Shown here: positions 35,303 through 47,638 of the stretch, one piece after another
Layout of the letters: each line of letters starts with the position of its first letter
How positions within the stretch are numbered: the first letter of the stretch is position 1
From: Bemisia tabaci
Lineage: Eukaryota; Arthropoda; Insecta; Hemiptera; Aleyrodidae
Direction: 5' to 3'
Assembly (NCBI RefSeq): GCF_918797505.1
Contig: NC_092797.1
Location: 30,207,372 to 30,271,371, forward strand
DNA length: 64,000 nucleotides
Made by a program: the position numbers and the translations under genes
Notes under the pieces: model-generated
Databases searched by the model: none
What the model was told of the DNA's origin: nothing
What the model saw: the letters and a program-made list of their open reading frames with translations, nothing else

Positions 35303-36010
35303 TTCGCGAGGAGAGGTTATTCACTCCTCTTGTATGGGAGTCCGCGAATTAGAATCAACACCGGTCGGGCGGGCCCTGCGATCATAGAGCACCAAGAGCC
35401 GAATTATTATGATGTGAATCTGGATGAAGAGTTATTCGAGCCGCTTTCATATAACACCTGGGACCCGTGCATAACTTCAAAGCGATTGCCCGGGTTAGGG
35501 CCGGGTATAATGCCCACGTACCCCCGCCCCCTTCACTACGGGAACCCCTTCCTCCTCACAAAAAGTGATATTCGAAATTCGTGAAACATACGACAAAGCA
35601 CCGGGCCAGCCGGATCCTGCCCCAAGAGCACCAATATTTTCGGGGGTCAAGCATCGACCATGCTCAAAATATTCAATGCTATTATTTATGAGAATAAGCC
35701 CCTTCGTCTTCTCACGAGAGTTTCCATCCCGTTTGATAATGAGCAGCTTACAAAGAAGAAAAGCACGCGGGGGATTTTGAATTGAAATCTTTCCCTCTTT
35801 TTTTTCGTCCCCTCGTATTCAAAAATCAAGGTCCATCACTCGCTTTATGAAAAAAAATGGTTGTACGAAATCCGGGCGGTGAATATTCCTTTGAGAGACG
35901 TTGACATTGCCCAACGGCTCAACAATTTAGGGTTGGCCAAGGAGCGGAGATTTAGAGTTATTGCGTATGTGCTCAGGATCTCCGGACGAATGCCGCACCA
36001 CTGGCGATGA
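35303..36010 (+). pseudogene. Plus-strand frame with two TGA codons
   Basis: One reading frame stays open from about 35195 to 36007 except for TGA at 35582-35584 and 35783-35785. The segments read protein-like, for example EPNYYDVNLDEELFEPLSYN, then MLKIFNAIIYENKPLRLLTR, then LYEIRAVNIPLRD with VDIAQRLNNLGLAKE. The last resembles the end of a Tudor domain, where a beta strand is followed by an (I/V)-x(3)-L-x-x-x-GLA helix. This is resemblance by eye only. An acceptor-like tract ending CAAG at 35830 and a GTATGT donor at 35965 could bound an exon 35831-35964. It may be exons of a gene or a decayed copy. Confidence 0.28.
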
Positions 36011-36013
36011 GAT

Positions 36014-36135
36014 AATTCGTCGCTCCTCCGAAGTAAGGGCGTATCTCTATTCCCACGTGAGCCTTGAAAAGAATGGAGTTATATGGAGAACAGGGCTCAC
36101 GCAGATGTTGATGTACGTCGGAGGGACGACTAATT
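36014..36135. repeat. TCGTCGC foldback element, copy 2
   Basis: The arms AATTCGTCGCTCCTCCGAAG and GTCGGAGGGACGACTAATT are inverted. The middle has CACGTGAGCC and CAGGGCTCACG. It matches 13368-13497 and starts four bases after the stop of the plus-strand frame. Confidence 0.8.
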
Positions 36136-37474
36136 CCGGCTTCACACGGCCGCAACCACCGCAGCGCAGTGTGGCAGCCGCCCTCCTGCATACGCGCCTT
36201 GGCTCACCGCATAATTTTATAGCTTAATGGAGTCGAAGCAAGGCGATCGAATCTATTCCGTGACACGTTAACTTTCCACTTATTCAATTCTCACACTCTC
36301 AATCTGCTTATTTATTTTCAGCCCTCGCCACCCGCTCGCTCCTCGCAGCTTCCGTAAATCGTATTTATGTCCTTAAAACTGCGTTGATCCAACAAAGCTC
36401 GTGATAAACGTTCGTTTATCACGTTTCTCGATTAAATTGTTTCTCAAAATTCCGTGAGTCAAAAAATGGGGCAATGCGGGTATCAAAAAATCGTGCGTCG
36501 ATAGTGAAATCTAATTAATCAGCAGCAAGGTACGTCTGATAGCCAAGCAGTTTAATGCGCGGAGATTATCGTGGTACCTGTGACCATGCACATATGCTTG
36601 ATGACGTCATCTAGTGTTAAAACTTGGACATTATAAAGTATGAACAGTTGATCTCTGAACATACATTACTGATATTTTTGCTGAACTCTGGGATTGAATC
36701 ATAGAAGGAGATGACTACTTATTCCCTCAACTGAGAAATTAACTCGGGGCGAAGAAATTAATATAAATTTATCCAAATAATTGCTGTATAAAACGCGGCT
36801 AAAATATGTTTTGCTTTCTGTATATAGGTTGTTCTGCAAATGTAATATAAGTAACAGTTTATACTAAATACCAACATGTTTGATGCACGCATTCATTCTC
36901 TTCTCTCATTTGGAAAGGAAAGTTTGTTTTAAAGTTTTATTTGTGAAACGTGCTGAACCCTGCAGCTTCTTAAATGTTATCAAATCGCTTTCCTTTTTGA
37001 ATTTTGTTCAATAAATCAACAACTACACGCCAATTTCTGATTACTTTTTATGATTATCAAAATATATCAGTAGCACCTTCAGAGCAAAAAATTTTATATC
37101 ACCGATCTAGCCAGATTCATCCCAAATGAATCAGTCGATTATAAAAACCAGAAAAAAAAACTAATTAACCAAATTTCATACAACTAGATTGTGCAATAAC
37201 GAACTAACTGCTTCTAGCTTTTATAAAAACAAAACTATTTGCATGGGAGAAGAATAACATCATATTTTGTTTATTTCTAAAGTGAGCCAGGAATGTAAGT
37301 TCCTCATCGGAAAATGCAGTTCACTGTACTGTTGTAATGTAGGAGTGGATCATGAGCATTGTTGTTTGCCCAGCTGAAGATGCATTTGTGAGCAAATTCA
37401 CATTAAGCACGTTAGATTTTCGCGTGGATGACCGAGAAAGATGATTTTTGTTATTTTTTCCTCGCAACAAAGGA
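36136..37474. other. Spacer without a recognisable gene
   Basis: AT-rich after 36600. No exon or element recognised. Confidence 0.4.
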
Positions 37475-37759
37475 AAGGAAAAAACTTTCAATTCTCGATA
37501 TTATTGAGTTATCTCCCCACATAATAGAGACTCTTAAAAAACTAATTTTTCGATTATTTTCGTCATGCTCGGTTTCAACATTAACCGACTGAAACGAAAT
37601 TCTTGCGAAGTTTTTTTTCGAAAAGAAAAAAGACTTTCAATTCTCGAAATTACTGAGTTACTTCCCCACAAATAACGGAAACTCTCCAAAAACTAATTTT
37701 TCGATTATTTTCGTCATGCTGGGTTTTAACATCGACCGACTGAAACGAAATCCTCTTTT
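37475..37759 (+). repeat. Tandem duplication of about 150 bp
   Basis: ACTTTCAATTCTCGA occurs at 37484 and 37633, and GACTGAAACGAAAT at 37587 and 37738. The two units are colinear and similar throughout, including AACTAATTTTTCGATTATTT. Confidence 0.85.
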
Positions 37760-39897
37760 GGCGGAGACGATGCGAAACATGGCAACTGGACGGTGGAGGA
37801 AGGAGGCCCGTGCGGTAGTTTTCTAAACTCTCTCCTGCTCGCAACCCGAAAGAGAGGAACGGGACGGTGCATAACGGGGATCGCGCGAGGGAGGAGGCAA
37901 GGGACCAGAGGTACAGGGCCCGGCCGGCGAGGGGGGCCACGCGACCGGGGCGGGGGGGCGAGGGGGGCGGTGGGGCACGGGGCACCCGACCGGAGAATGA
38001 GATCGAAAACGATGGCGAGGAAGCAATGAAAACAAGAGCAAGATCCAACAACAATGGCGAGAGGAGGAAGATGTGCGCTCCTCGGCCGACTCTCCTTTCT
38101 TTCTCGGCAAGTAGGTTGCCTCCCTCACCATTAGGATTATCTGGGTTATTTCTGAGTCAATGACCGTCTATAATTTGACACTGACCTAGTTACATCCAAC
38201 AACAGTATTCACGAGCGACTAGTAACTGCAAGCCCGCAACACAACTAACTCCGGCTTCCTTCGGCTCTCCAGCTTCAACATTTTCACTTTGACTCCTCGG
38301 ACCTGGCCCGGTCCACCATCGCCGTCGCATCATTGTCTTCGTCCTTTCTCCTCGCTTCGATTTCCTCCTCCGTCTCCAGCTCCTCTTCTTCTCTTTTACT
38401 TTCTTTCTCCAAACTCGACTGCTTTTGGATCCGCGGCCATCTTCCTCTAGTCACGGCTCGGGCAACAGGCCTCATCTGAATATTCTCTCATATTTAACCC
38501 CATGCACCACGTTCCTCCATCAAATTCGTTTCAAACGAGTCAAGGAGTTAAGGCCTCGATACACGATCAAATTCCCGAACCAATTCCGATCAAAGTAGCA
38601 TCAAAGTGTCGGGAGTCATCAGTCTTAAACTCATTAATTTGCTTCATTTTAAAATGAAAACTTGGCAGAAATGTTTCCTGTGGCAGGGAATTGATGAATG
38701 GTGGCACTCCGTTCTGATCTTACTTTGAACAAAAAAGTGCGGCCCGTCAAAATTTGATGGTAGATGGTGACCACCAGTCATCAGCATGTCTTGTTTGATC
38801 GGAATTGGTTCGGAATTTGATCGTCTATCCAGGGCTTTAAACATGACGTTCCTGGTATAGCATCGGGTGGAATTCAATTTGTTCCGTGCAGCGAAAAAAA
38901 TTCAAATCCTTTCCAGAACACAGGCTTTAAACTTCGACCCATAATTTGCATTATTAACCAAGCCATACATATGAGCCTTTAAAACTTGAAATGTTTCTCC
39001 TTCAAGATGGCAAACAGTTCCGGCCGGAAATTTCTGGAATTCTCGGGTGTTCTTTGGCACAAATACCTAACTGCTGTTTTGACACATCCAAATGGTGTGA
39101 TCAACTCTTCTCCTGCGCCTTGAAGCTCATTCTGCTACATGCCTGTGCTATTCACATAACATAAAACAGCTGAATTTACTTGGAGTTGGACATTTCCACA
39201 GTAAAGAGATCCAACTCAAAATGATATGGTTCGTTTCCCAAATTTATCCCGCTTCTTCCCCGCAGCTCTCTTGATTTTTATTGAACTTTTCGCGAGCTTT
39301 GCAAACTACACGTAAAGTGAAAAAAAATGATATGAATAGGTAAATAAATGTACACAAAAAATATTAAACAGAACTCAACCAGCTTACCACGATCGATTTT
39401 TTTTATCACATTTGGATAACATTGTTCTTTCGCTCCGACCATTATATCAAGTAATTGCGTACCTAGATGCGGGTCTATTTATTGCATGTGTTACTTAAAA
39501 CCAGTTGGACTTATTCAGTATCAATACTTGTGAAAAATAAGGAAGAAGTGTCTTTTACTTCCGCAATTTACATAATCAGAACAAAAATTGGGTCTAATGC
39601 AAGCATAGAGAAAATATTTTGTACGCTTGCACCAACATTTTCTAAATGTGTGAAAGTTTATTTCGGGGATCAACGTTAATGTTTGCGAACAACTGTTGTG
39701 AATATGAGCACTGCCGCCCCAAGCCAAGTCCACGTGTGCTTTCAGCATTGCTCCCGTCTGCAACGAGTCGGGCCTGCCAAGTATCAGCGCGAGAATGCGG
39801 CCTTTCACATGGGACCAAAAACATGCCTAAGCTTTTAAAGCTTCCTTCCGCATACGCACATACGCTGTGAATCTCGTTCTTGGTGACTGTAAGAGCT
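37760..39897. other. Spacer with a G-rich, quadruplex-prone block
   Basis: At 37931-37982 six runs of four to seven G lie within 52 bases, a strong quadruplex motif. The GC- and CpG-rich surroundings (37860-38060) could be a promoter region. Overlapping frames on both strands there are composition artefacts. No gene recognised. Confidence 0.45.
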
Positions 39898-40155
39898 CAA
39901 CTGAAAGCTTGGAGGACAAAGCGCGTAAGTGCAGTTTTTTGAAAAAATTGAGATATTGAAGTTTTCAAGTAAAACTAATCTTGGTACATATCTTGAGAGA
40001 AATTCGCTCCGAAATTCCAATTTTTAAGCATGAAAAAGTCAGTTTTGACTTTCTTTCTGCCATGAAGATGCATGTAATTTCGGAACTTCAAACACGTATT
40101 TCTCGAAATAGCAAAAATTGCACTTATGCACCTTGTCCTCCAAACTCCTCAACTG
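39898..40155. mobile_element. TTGGAGGACAAGGCGC foldback, copy 2
   Basis: The left end AACTGAAAGCTTGGAGGAC and right end CCTTGTCCTCCAAACTCC are inverted. Arms extend through CGTAAGTGCAG and TTGCACTTATGC. It is related to 31003-31258. Confidence 0.78.
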
Positions 40156-41500
40156 GTCAGGAAGCATCAGCAAACGTGTGCTTTCTATTGCAATGAGGCA
40201 GGGTAGCTTAAAACAGTTCAAAATGAACAGAAAAGTGAGAAAGTAGTTCTCCGTTCTCCAAGTCACCAAAATCAAGGTAGGTCAAATGGACTAAATTTTT
40301 GGGCGTATTCGTCGTTTCTAAAATGAGCCAGAAATGTTAGTTCCTCATTACAAAATTTAGTCCAAGTAGTTCAGAGGCTAATTTCGTACAGGTTCTATTT
40401 AGAGAAATCGAAACACCGAATAAATTAATTTTGGAATTTGTTAAGCTCCTAGCACATTCTATGTAAAATTTTGAGGAAGAGACATGAAATTTACAAAGTG
40501 CTAAGTTTCTTACTCTGTCTGATGGTCTACTCAAACTATGTTGAAGAATATAACTCAAACAACGAGAGTTAAAATTTAGTTATTCCCTTGATAGGCCCAA
40601 GGTCTTTGCCCTTGGGCACTTACTTTCAACTAGTATATACTTCAGTTCTTACCCGTTTCCGAAGAAAAATCTGGCATTGTCACGTGTTACATGATTGAGG
40701 TTTTTGAGATACGATCTCAAGTGCCGGAAAGCCGCGTACGCATCATTTCTCCTAAATCATGCTCTCAAAGTGACGTTGACCCCGAAATTCGTGAGTCAGT
40801 GCAATCAATAGATACGTTGGATCTACTTTCATGCTTTTCTATATTCCTTTCTTGCTTTGCAAAAATTTCTGAAGGAGTCTTTGTGAGACCCTTTCAAACT
40901 GTTACATCGCCCTGCTGAGAAAAAATCACTATGTATCGGGGAAAACCAGGAATTCACCGTAAGTGCTTTTATTTTAAAAACTTATTCGTCTCGTAAGAGA
41001 AATGAATCATATAAAAATCATGCCAAAAATCGTAATTTTAGGTCATGAATTAGTATCATAAAAATGGGACCGGTCCATTGTAAGCCGTATAATTAAGCCG
41101 AGGATAAAATCTATTTTCTCTAAAAGCCTATACTCTCCATTGGTGTTACGTTTTTTGTTATAGTGAGGCAGCGCACTTTTGCATTTTTTAGACTGAAACA
41201 AAAAGCCACAAATGCGTTTTCAGGGTGAAAAAATGCCAGTGGCCTTCCCTTCACTTTTTTTTTGAAAGTCTCAAACCACTAGTGACGTTTATCTATGCAT
41301 CCAACACCTACACGCCTTTTCCTATTTTTATATAGCCTCTATGATCAAGTGTGATCAATAAATTAGGAGGTTTTTGTTCAAATCTTCATTTAAAATCGAA
41401 AATCATACTTTATTATTCGAAACCACTGTGGCAGGTTGGTTTAGTTTGTCTTGGTTGGATTATGACCATTGCAAACGCACCCATCGAAATGATGAGACTT
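40156..41500. other. Spacer without a recognisable gene
   Basis: A small hairpin, GCCCAAGG...CCTTGGGC, lies at about 40592-40616. A plus frame over 40691-40918 looks mildly protein-like but has no motif or splice support. Confidence 0.4.
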
Positions 41501-41640
41501 AATTGGACGTATGTAAATCAAAAGGAACTATATCCATTGTGACGTGAGCCCTTTCATGAATGTATTCCTATGGATCTCAGGGCTCATGTCAGAATGGATA
41601 TATTTCTTTTTGATTTAAAAACGTCCAATTGAGAGGAACC
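41501..41640. repeat. TTGGACGT foldback element
   Basis: The ends AATTGGACGTATGTAAATC and AAAAACGTCCAATT are inverted. Inner words GACGTGAGCCCT and AGGGCTCATGTC are also inverted. It matches 63709-63838. Confidence 0.85.
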
Positions 41641-42294
41641 ATGGTAAAGCGGCGTACAACGTCAACCAGCGTGTTACGTATTTTTTCAAAAAGCAACATT
41701 CATTAATGTTCGAAATAATATTATGGCAATTAGATGTACTAATATACTCATTATTTAAGTATTTAACATAAAACCACGACTGCGCGTCACGTAAAACTAA
41801 CCAATAATATTGCTTCGAGAGAGCATAAAAAAAATTGAGAGATTTGATCTCGAACTTTACGAAGAGTTGGCAACGTAAGAAGTTTTTTTTCTTTCGCATC
41901 ATATCCAATGCAACTTTATTTTTAACTCGAAAAACTGCACGGAGCATTCACACGTTGGTTTTCGAGCGATCGTGCATTGTTTGTGGAAAACATTAGCAGG
42001 TAAATTTAAGTCTTCCCCCCTCTCGTCTGCGCCCCGCGCAAGATTATGGCCCCGGACTGACTATAACAATGATGCTCTGTCTGCATTCGGCGAGACTTAA
42101 GCTCAAAAAGAAGTAACCTACGATGCTAGCTTTATTTTAAAACTCCAGCGAATCCCCTAATTCCACGACTATATTCGAGAAATACCTCGTTCAACATGGC
42201 AACATCGCGGGTAACACAGGTTCATTGGCGCGACGTGCACGGCGTGCATGGCTTTAATGCTCATTCAATGTCAAACCTCCTCTTTCTCTACTTC
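41641..42294. other. Spacer without a recognisable gene
   Basis: Nothing recognised. Confidence 0.4.
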
Positions 42295-42380
42295 ATTTGG
42301 ACGTATTTATGCTAAAAGGAACTAAGTGCATAGAGACTTTGCCGGCAGCATAGCTCCTTTTAGCATAAATGCGTCCATTT
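42295..42380. repeat. Short TTGGACGT foldback (86 bp)
   Basis: The arms TTTGGACGTATTTATGCTAA and TTAGCATAAATGCGTCCA are inverted around about 30 bases. It is closest to the copy at 33336. Confidence 0.85.
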
Positions 42381-42595
42381 TCTCTCTTCACAAACGTACA
42401 TATGCTCCTTCAAGGTTAAGAGCAGAATTAAAACTAAAGCGTTAATGAAGGAAGAGACAGTGAACTGTGAAACCTTGTGGAAGGTTAGGACTCAAGTCAA
42501 TGATGAGAGCCCGGATGCCACGCTGAGCCAGGAAACTCGGAATTTAACTAAATCATCCTCACGCATGGGCACGCACAAGAATATCCAATCCATCT

Positions 42596-42840
42596 GCCGG
42601 CCGACTATTGAAATTTATAGACAAAGCTATAGACAAGGAAGACATTAGGAGTATAGAGCGATCCTATTGGTTGAAATGGGTGGTTCTTATAGACTAAGGG
42701 GGTGACTGATGGACTAAGTTGGTTGCCGTTAGTTAGTCTATTATCTAGCCCTATGTCAATTGCAACCATGCGCTACCACCAACAGGATTCCTCTATATCC
42801 TTTCGGCCTCTTTGCCTATTATTTTCAATAATCTACCCGT
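42596..42840. mobile_element. GCGGGC-family foldback MITE, copy 1
   Basis: The left end GACTATTGAAATTTATAGAC and right end TATTTTCAATAATCTACCCG are inverted. The middle has GGTTGAAATGGGTGGTTC and GTTGCCGTTAGTTAGTC. Copies are at 46321, 56064 and 57879. This uninterrupted middle is an empty site for the insertion at 46406. No TSD seen. Confidence 0.85.
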
Positions 42841-45308
42841 AGGTTTCCATTCATTGGATGTTAAGGCACAGCGTGAGAGAATACCTTCCCTCTACTGAGT
42901 CGATGTCTTTTTCCAAGATAATCATGATTGATTCAGGACACTGAAAGATGACACACCGGCGAGTCTTGTCGTTACGTCATGGCCGGAAAATTCAGATGTG
43001 AATTTTTGCTCCAGACCTCTGGCGATTAAATCAAAGATGAGAAGATTCCTGTCATTTCAGGGATATTCATCCTCTGGATCCATTGACACCGAGGGCATCT
43101 CTTCACGATTCCCCGAATCTCGGAGGTTTTTCAAATCGAAATCTGTGAGAGCTCACTGATACATATTCGACCTCCTATATTTCCTCTCGATTTTCCTGCT
43201 TCTCTGCGGCTCATATGACCGAAGAGATTTAAGATTAATTCAGATCACCAACACAATCTGCGATTAAATCCAGTGGTGAGATGAGAATCATCGATTATTG
43301 ATATTTCCCCATTTGAAGATATGGCAAAGAATCGATTATTAAGGTGTTCAAGGTGTTCGTTGCGAATACCCTGATTATCGATTCTTTTCATAGGTTTAAA
43401 TGGCAGATCAATCGATATCTCTCAAAGCACGCGACGCCACGGATTAAATCATTTTCCTCCTCTTAAACCGCCATGATAAAATCTTTCGGAGTGGAACTTT
43501 TTGACGTGGGATTCCCGATTAAAGCATAGTGAATTCAATGATCCACTTCCTGCCTGAACGGCTACAGCTCAACTTTACCTAGGCCATTGGTATTCTAGCA
43601 TGAAGGCGAAAAAATACTTTTGAGAAGTTTTCATGGCGAGCTAGTAACAATGGTTGCCGCCATAAAATGATGTGGAAAGGAAGCAATTTCAAAACGTAAA
43701 GGAGGGGGAGGGGGGAGAAAATTTACCCAGAGCAGACACGAGGTGCATCGCGGCGAGAGATCGCGAGGCGCATGGAAAACGGGTGGAACGCTCATAAAAC
43801 TGGTCATAAAACAACCGTTCCCCTCCCTTCACAGATGTCTACCTCTTGCATGAGTTGGAGGTTCTCTTCGACCGAAATAGTTTGTCTCAGAAAGCTGTAC
43901 GTGGCGGAAGCAGTGGTTTTTCCTACTTTTCGTGGCCATGATCTCATCCTGACGCGGTCAGGGATCCCAAAGTAAATTTTTCAATTTTTTATAAAAAAAG
44001 ATTTACATTATAAATTGTTCAATATTTTTTTTTTTCAAAACTTGCTATTTTTTAGTCAAAAGTTTGTTCTCTATTATATTGGCGCTTAGAGGTTATCCTA
44101 AAAATAACGCAATAAATAGCCCGAAATGTGACAATATAGTATAAAAAATTGGCAAATATGGTTAAAGTATAAAAAGCCGGAATGAATCAAACTCAGATAT
44201 GTATAGGTTTTAGCCTTTGTTCCTTTTTAATCTTCTTCGAACGGGTTAAAAATGAGGATATCAGGACCTCAAAATGTCGCGGCCTTTTGAACATCTGCTT
44301 TTTTTAGTCTTGATGGTTATCAAATTTATGTAAGGGTTTTTTTATTTATTGATTTATTTTTACAAGCTGCTTAGTCCTTACATTATTAGTACAAAAATTT
44401 CTGTGTCATAGAAACGGACCAAACCTAGTTGAACCGTCCCACCTGGTCAAAAGTTTGAATGTATGAACCATTAAAAAGATTGTAGGTATTTCATATTTCG
44501 TCAGAAAGATCAATATATTCAATTTTCACAGCCGCGTTTTCATCGGAAATAATTTTTCAGTAGCAAATAGGGCTTCCTTCTTGTTTCTAATTTCATCAAA
44601 AATCATAAGGAAGGAAACCGCATAGGACATTAATCGCAAGACACGAACAGAAGACTTTAAGAGCCCTCTCTAAATTCAAAGGAAGCAAGTCAGATCTATA
44701 AGACAGACAAGTTTCAGTTGAATAGATTAGTTGCAAGAATTTCCATTTTACAAGTAAAATCATGGTCTTCGAAGATTCAGGGCCAGAGTTTGGTGGAAGG
44801 CAAGTGAGCTTTTGGTCGCTTTGACGAACATGTAAACCTTGGCATGAACTGCAGTGCGAAAAATTAGGTGTGAATCATATTTCTACTCGAGCCTGACTCA
44901 ATTCATTTCAATCCCGAAATCATAAATTATTATTAGGTAAGAAATGACTGATTCAGTCCGTCTTTCCTCTTAGATTGTTGCTTGATTCCAATGAAACAGG
45001 AATTATTCAGGGCTTTAACGACTGATCAAAATTTCATCTGGAGAAAGCACCTCCTCTTCCTCTTAAACTTGTGCGCGTGTTGAAATCTAATCATTTTATT
45101 CATCTTATGTAGGATGTTTAAGTAAGCGACAATGCATTCACGTGCGTTAAAGTCTCCGACAAAATGTTCAAATGTTTGAAAATCAATTATGTTTCCTAGG
45201 GGACCTAGAGGGATGATGAGTGAGTACGTCACAACCATGTTACTGACTTGTTAGAGAGTAATGTAAAATAACCTTATGGCTCACATTAAACGAGACTCCT
45301 GGACTTTT
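42841..45308. other. Spacer without a recognisable gene
   Basis: Mostly AT-rich. A minus-strand segment near 43835-43960 is open and protein-like but has no firm splice sites or family. No repeats recognised. Confidence 0.4.
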
Positions 45309-45561
45309 CTGCCGTGCTGAGGAAAAACGCCGCATGAACCTTTAAGCATTGCCAAATTTTTATTTCCAAAACACAAATTTCCTGGTTAACTTATTCATAT
45401 TTTTCGTCCAATTTTTCAGATAATGTTGTTTGCGATTTCACCTAAAGTTTCCGAAAATTTCAAGGAAAAATATTCATAACTTTCCTCAAAAATAAACATT
45501 TTATTGAGGGCAATTTGGCAACCCTCGAATGTTCATACGGCGTTCTTCCTTAACACGACAG
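45309..45561. mobile_element. CTGCCG-family foldback MITE
   Basis: It starts CTGCCGTGCTGAGGAAAAAC and ends CGTTCTTCCTTAACACGACAG. The flanks TTTT (45305-45308) and TATT (45562-45565) nearly match. The length is 253 bp. Confidence 0.9.
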
Positions 45562-46320
45562 TATTTGTGCCAGAATTGGTATTCTCAGCAGCTATTGGCT
45601 TTAGACAATGATGTCTCGTGTGCCTCAGCGTGCTCGAGGAAAACGCCTATCCTACCTAAACGGCGTGAAAAACATTGAAAAATCGCCCGAGGAAGGGAGA
45701 GAGGGTGAATGTAGAAAGCATTACGATTGTAATAATTCCACATTCCATTGACGGAGAGGGATGTAGCTAAATTACGGAGTGAAAAGAGCGCGATGACAAT
45801 AACGTAGGTAAAAACGATCTGGCAGAGCGATGGCCATAGCAAATTTGTCGAGGAATGCTTTCCTGTGCATGAACCTAAAGCCGTGGGCCACGTTGTCTTG
45901 CAGGGAAAAGGAGAGAGTCTCTATATTTCCCTGGTGATTTGGGACTAAATCTAGATTTAGACATTAGATCTGGCAGCTGGATCGGCGGTGTGGAGGAGGG
46001 GCGGGGTGTTGGCGGGGTGGCGGGTTGGCGGCCCGACTTGGATGGATGCAAGCAAACGAAGCTGAGGTATAGAGTCGACTAGTTGCAGCTGAATACACAG
46101 AGGCAAAGCCGTGGTAATGGCTTATGGCTGGCCGAGAGCCAAACGATCGACGACCAACACGATGACGACGGTGCGTCCGCGTCGCTTCGGCCACTCACCA
46201 CCACCGTTTTGCTCCTCATCCACCATCCAACCTCCCCGGTCCCGGATTCTGGATGGACACGAACCCGGGTCCCCAATCTCAAGCACACGCCACTTCGCTA
46301 AAGCCGTCCTTTCCTCCCCT
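45562..46320. other. Spacer without a recognisable gene
   Basis: GC-rich at 45980-46270 with frames on both strands, none supported. Confidence 0.4.
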
Positions 46321-46860
46321 GCGGGCTGATTGTTGAAATTGATAGACAAAGCTACGGACAAAGCAGACATAGGGGGTATGGAGCTATCCTATAATTGGTT
46401 GAAATCGACAGTGTAAGTCGGCAATCACATAACTCGTTTGCAGGGTCTGAAAATCTCCGCCTCTATGTTATTTTTTTAACGGAGAACAATCTGACATCAT
46501 TCCTTGGAAGTTTTTGCAGAATTTTCTTCGCACAGAGAAGAAAAATCAAGGCAGTTTTAAAGCATTGCCATGGAGTAGTTTTCCGTTTAAAAAATAAAGT
46601 ATGACAGAAAGTCTACGACGTCGCAAACCGAGTTATGTGTTTGCCGATTTACACCGTCGAAATGAGTGGCTCTTATAGACGAAGGGAGAAAAAGATGGAC
46701 TAACTGTCGGGTTTCTCGTAGGTTGCCGTTAGTTAGTCATTACCTACTGCCGTTGTCCATTGCAACCACCCGCTTCCACCAAAAGGTTCCCTCCATACTC
46801 CGTACCCCTTTTGTCATCTTTGACTATAGCTTTGTCTATCAATTTCAGTAATCGGCCCGC
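46321..46860. mobile_element. GCGGGC-family MITE split by an insertion
   Basis: The left part (46321-46405) starts GCGGGCTGATTGTTGAAATT. The right part (46660-46860) ends CAATTTCAGTAATCGGCCCGC. Removing 46406-46659 and one AAAT restores the uninterrupted structure seen at 42596, 56064 and 57879. Confidence 0.9.
46406..46659. mobile_element. CGACAGTGTAA MITE, TSD AAAT, nested
   Basis: It runs from CGACAGTGTAAGTCGGCAAT to ATTTACACCGTCG. The terminal repeats are about 35 bp and include CACATAACTCG. The 4-bp duplication AAAT lies at 46402-46405 and 46660-46663. The last base is shared with a possible 5-bp reading of the TSD. No other copy is visible in the window. Confidence 0.88.
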
Positions 46861-47411
46861 AGCTTCGATATGATACATAATCCCTATGGAGATGTCACCA
46901 CTAATAGCGTCCACTGATTTTACTAACGGTGCACCCGTTTTTCCCCTTTGAATTGATTTGGCAATTTCTGGCCTGGGGAAAAAGTACCAAGTTGGTGCAA
47001 ATTGAAACACAAAAAATTATTTTTGCACTAAAACTAACTTTCACTTTGAGTGTGGTGCAGTTAAAGAGATTTCAATTTTTCTCGTTGCATTATTGTGATA
47101 AATGACAGGACACTTCAATCTGGAGTGGAAATCACTATCGATGGTACATTTCAGCACTTGAGCGTGACGACGCGACGACGCCCGAGAAGTGCATTTCGCC
47201 CTTTCACTTGGAAAGAAATGCATTCGCCCTTTCACCTGGCTGAGAGTGAAATACACTCGACTTAACAGAGTATCGTGACATGTTTGAGGAGTCCTCTGAA
47301 ACTCGAGCTATAATATAAAAAGTGAACTGAGGATCACTCCCTTGATATTCTACAGGAAATCGTTTTAACCAAAAAATCCACGTGCGTTCAGATCTGAAAC
47401 TTATACTCGAA
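46861..47411. other. Spacer without a recognisable gene
   Basis: A short local direct repeat, GCATTTCGCCCTTTCAC and GCATTCGCCCTTTCAC, lies near 47190-47240. Nothing else seen. Confidence 0.4.
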
Positions 47412-47638
47412 CACTGGAAAAAAAACACATTGGATCTAGAGTCCAGACTCTTAAAAAACATCGACAAGAAAAAGTACTCTTGATTCAATCGGATTTTTGC
47501 TTAAATCTAGAACCAAGCCTCTGAATTTGAGCGGATTTCCTTTTGATTTAAGCAAAAATCTGATTGAATCAAGAGTATTTTTTCTTGTCAATGTTTTCAA
47601 GAGTCTGGACTCTAGATCCAATGTGTTTTTTCCCAGTG
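47412..47638. mobile_element. CACTGG-family MITE, TSD AA
   Basis: It runs from CACTGGAAAAAAAACACATT to GTGTTTTTTCCCAGTG, with long arms containing GGATCTAGAGTCCAGACTC. AA flanks both ends (47410-47411, 47639-47640). It is 227 bp and among the best preserved copies. Confidence 0.92.

Noticed and set aside
37650..38163. GC-rich overlapping frames
   Set aside because: Same composition effect. Low-complexity Arg/Pro/Gly translations.
40691..40918. Plus-strand frame with mildly protein-like composition
   Set aside because: No motif, splice signals or start context to separate it from chance.
43772..43975. Open frames on both strands near 43.8-43.96 kb
   Set aside because: The minus frame reads plausibly but lacks a firm acceptor and any recognised family.
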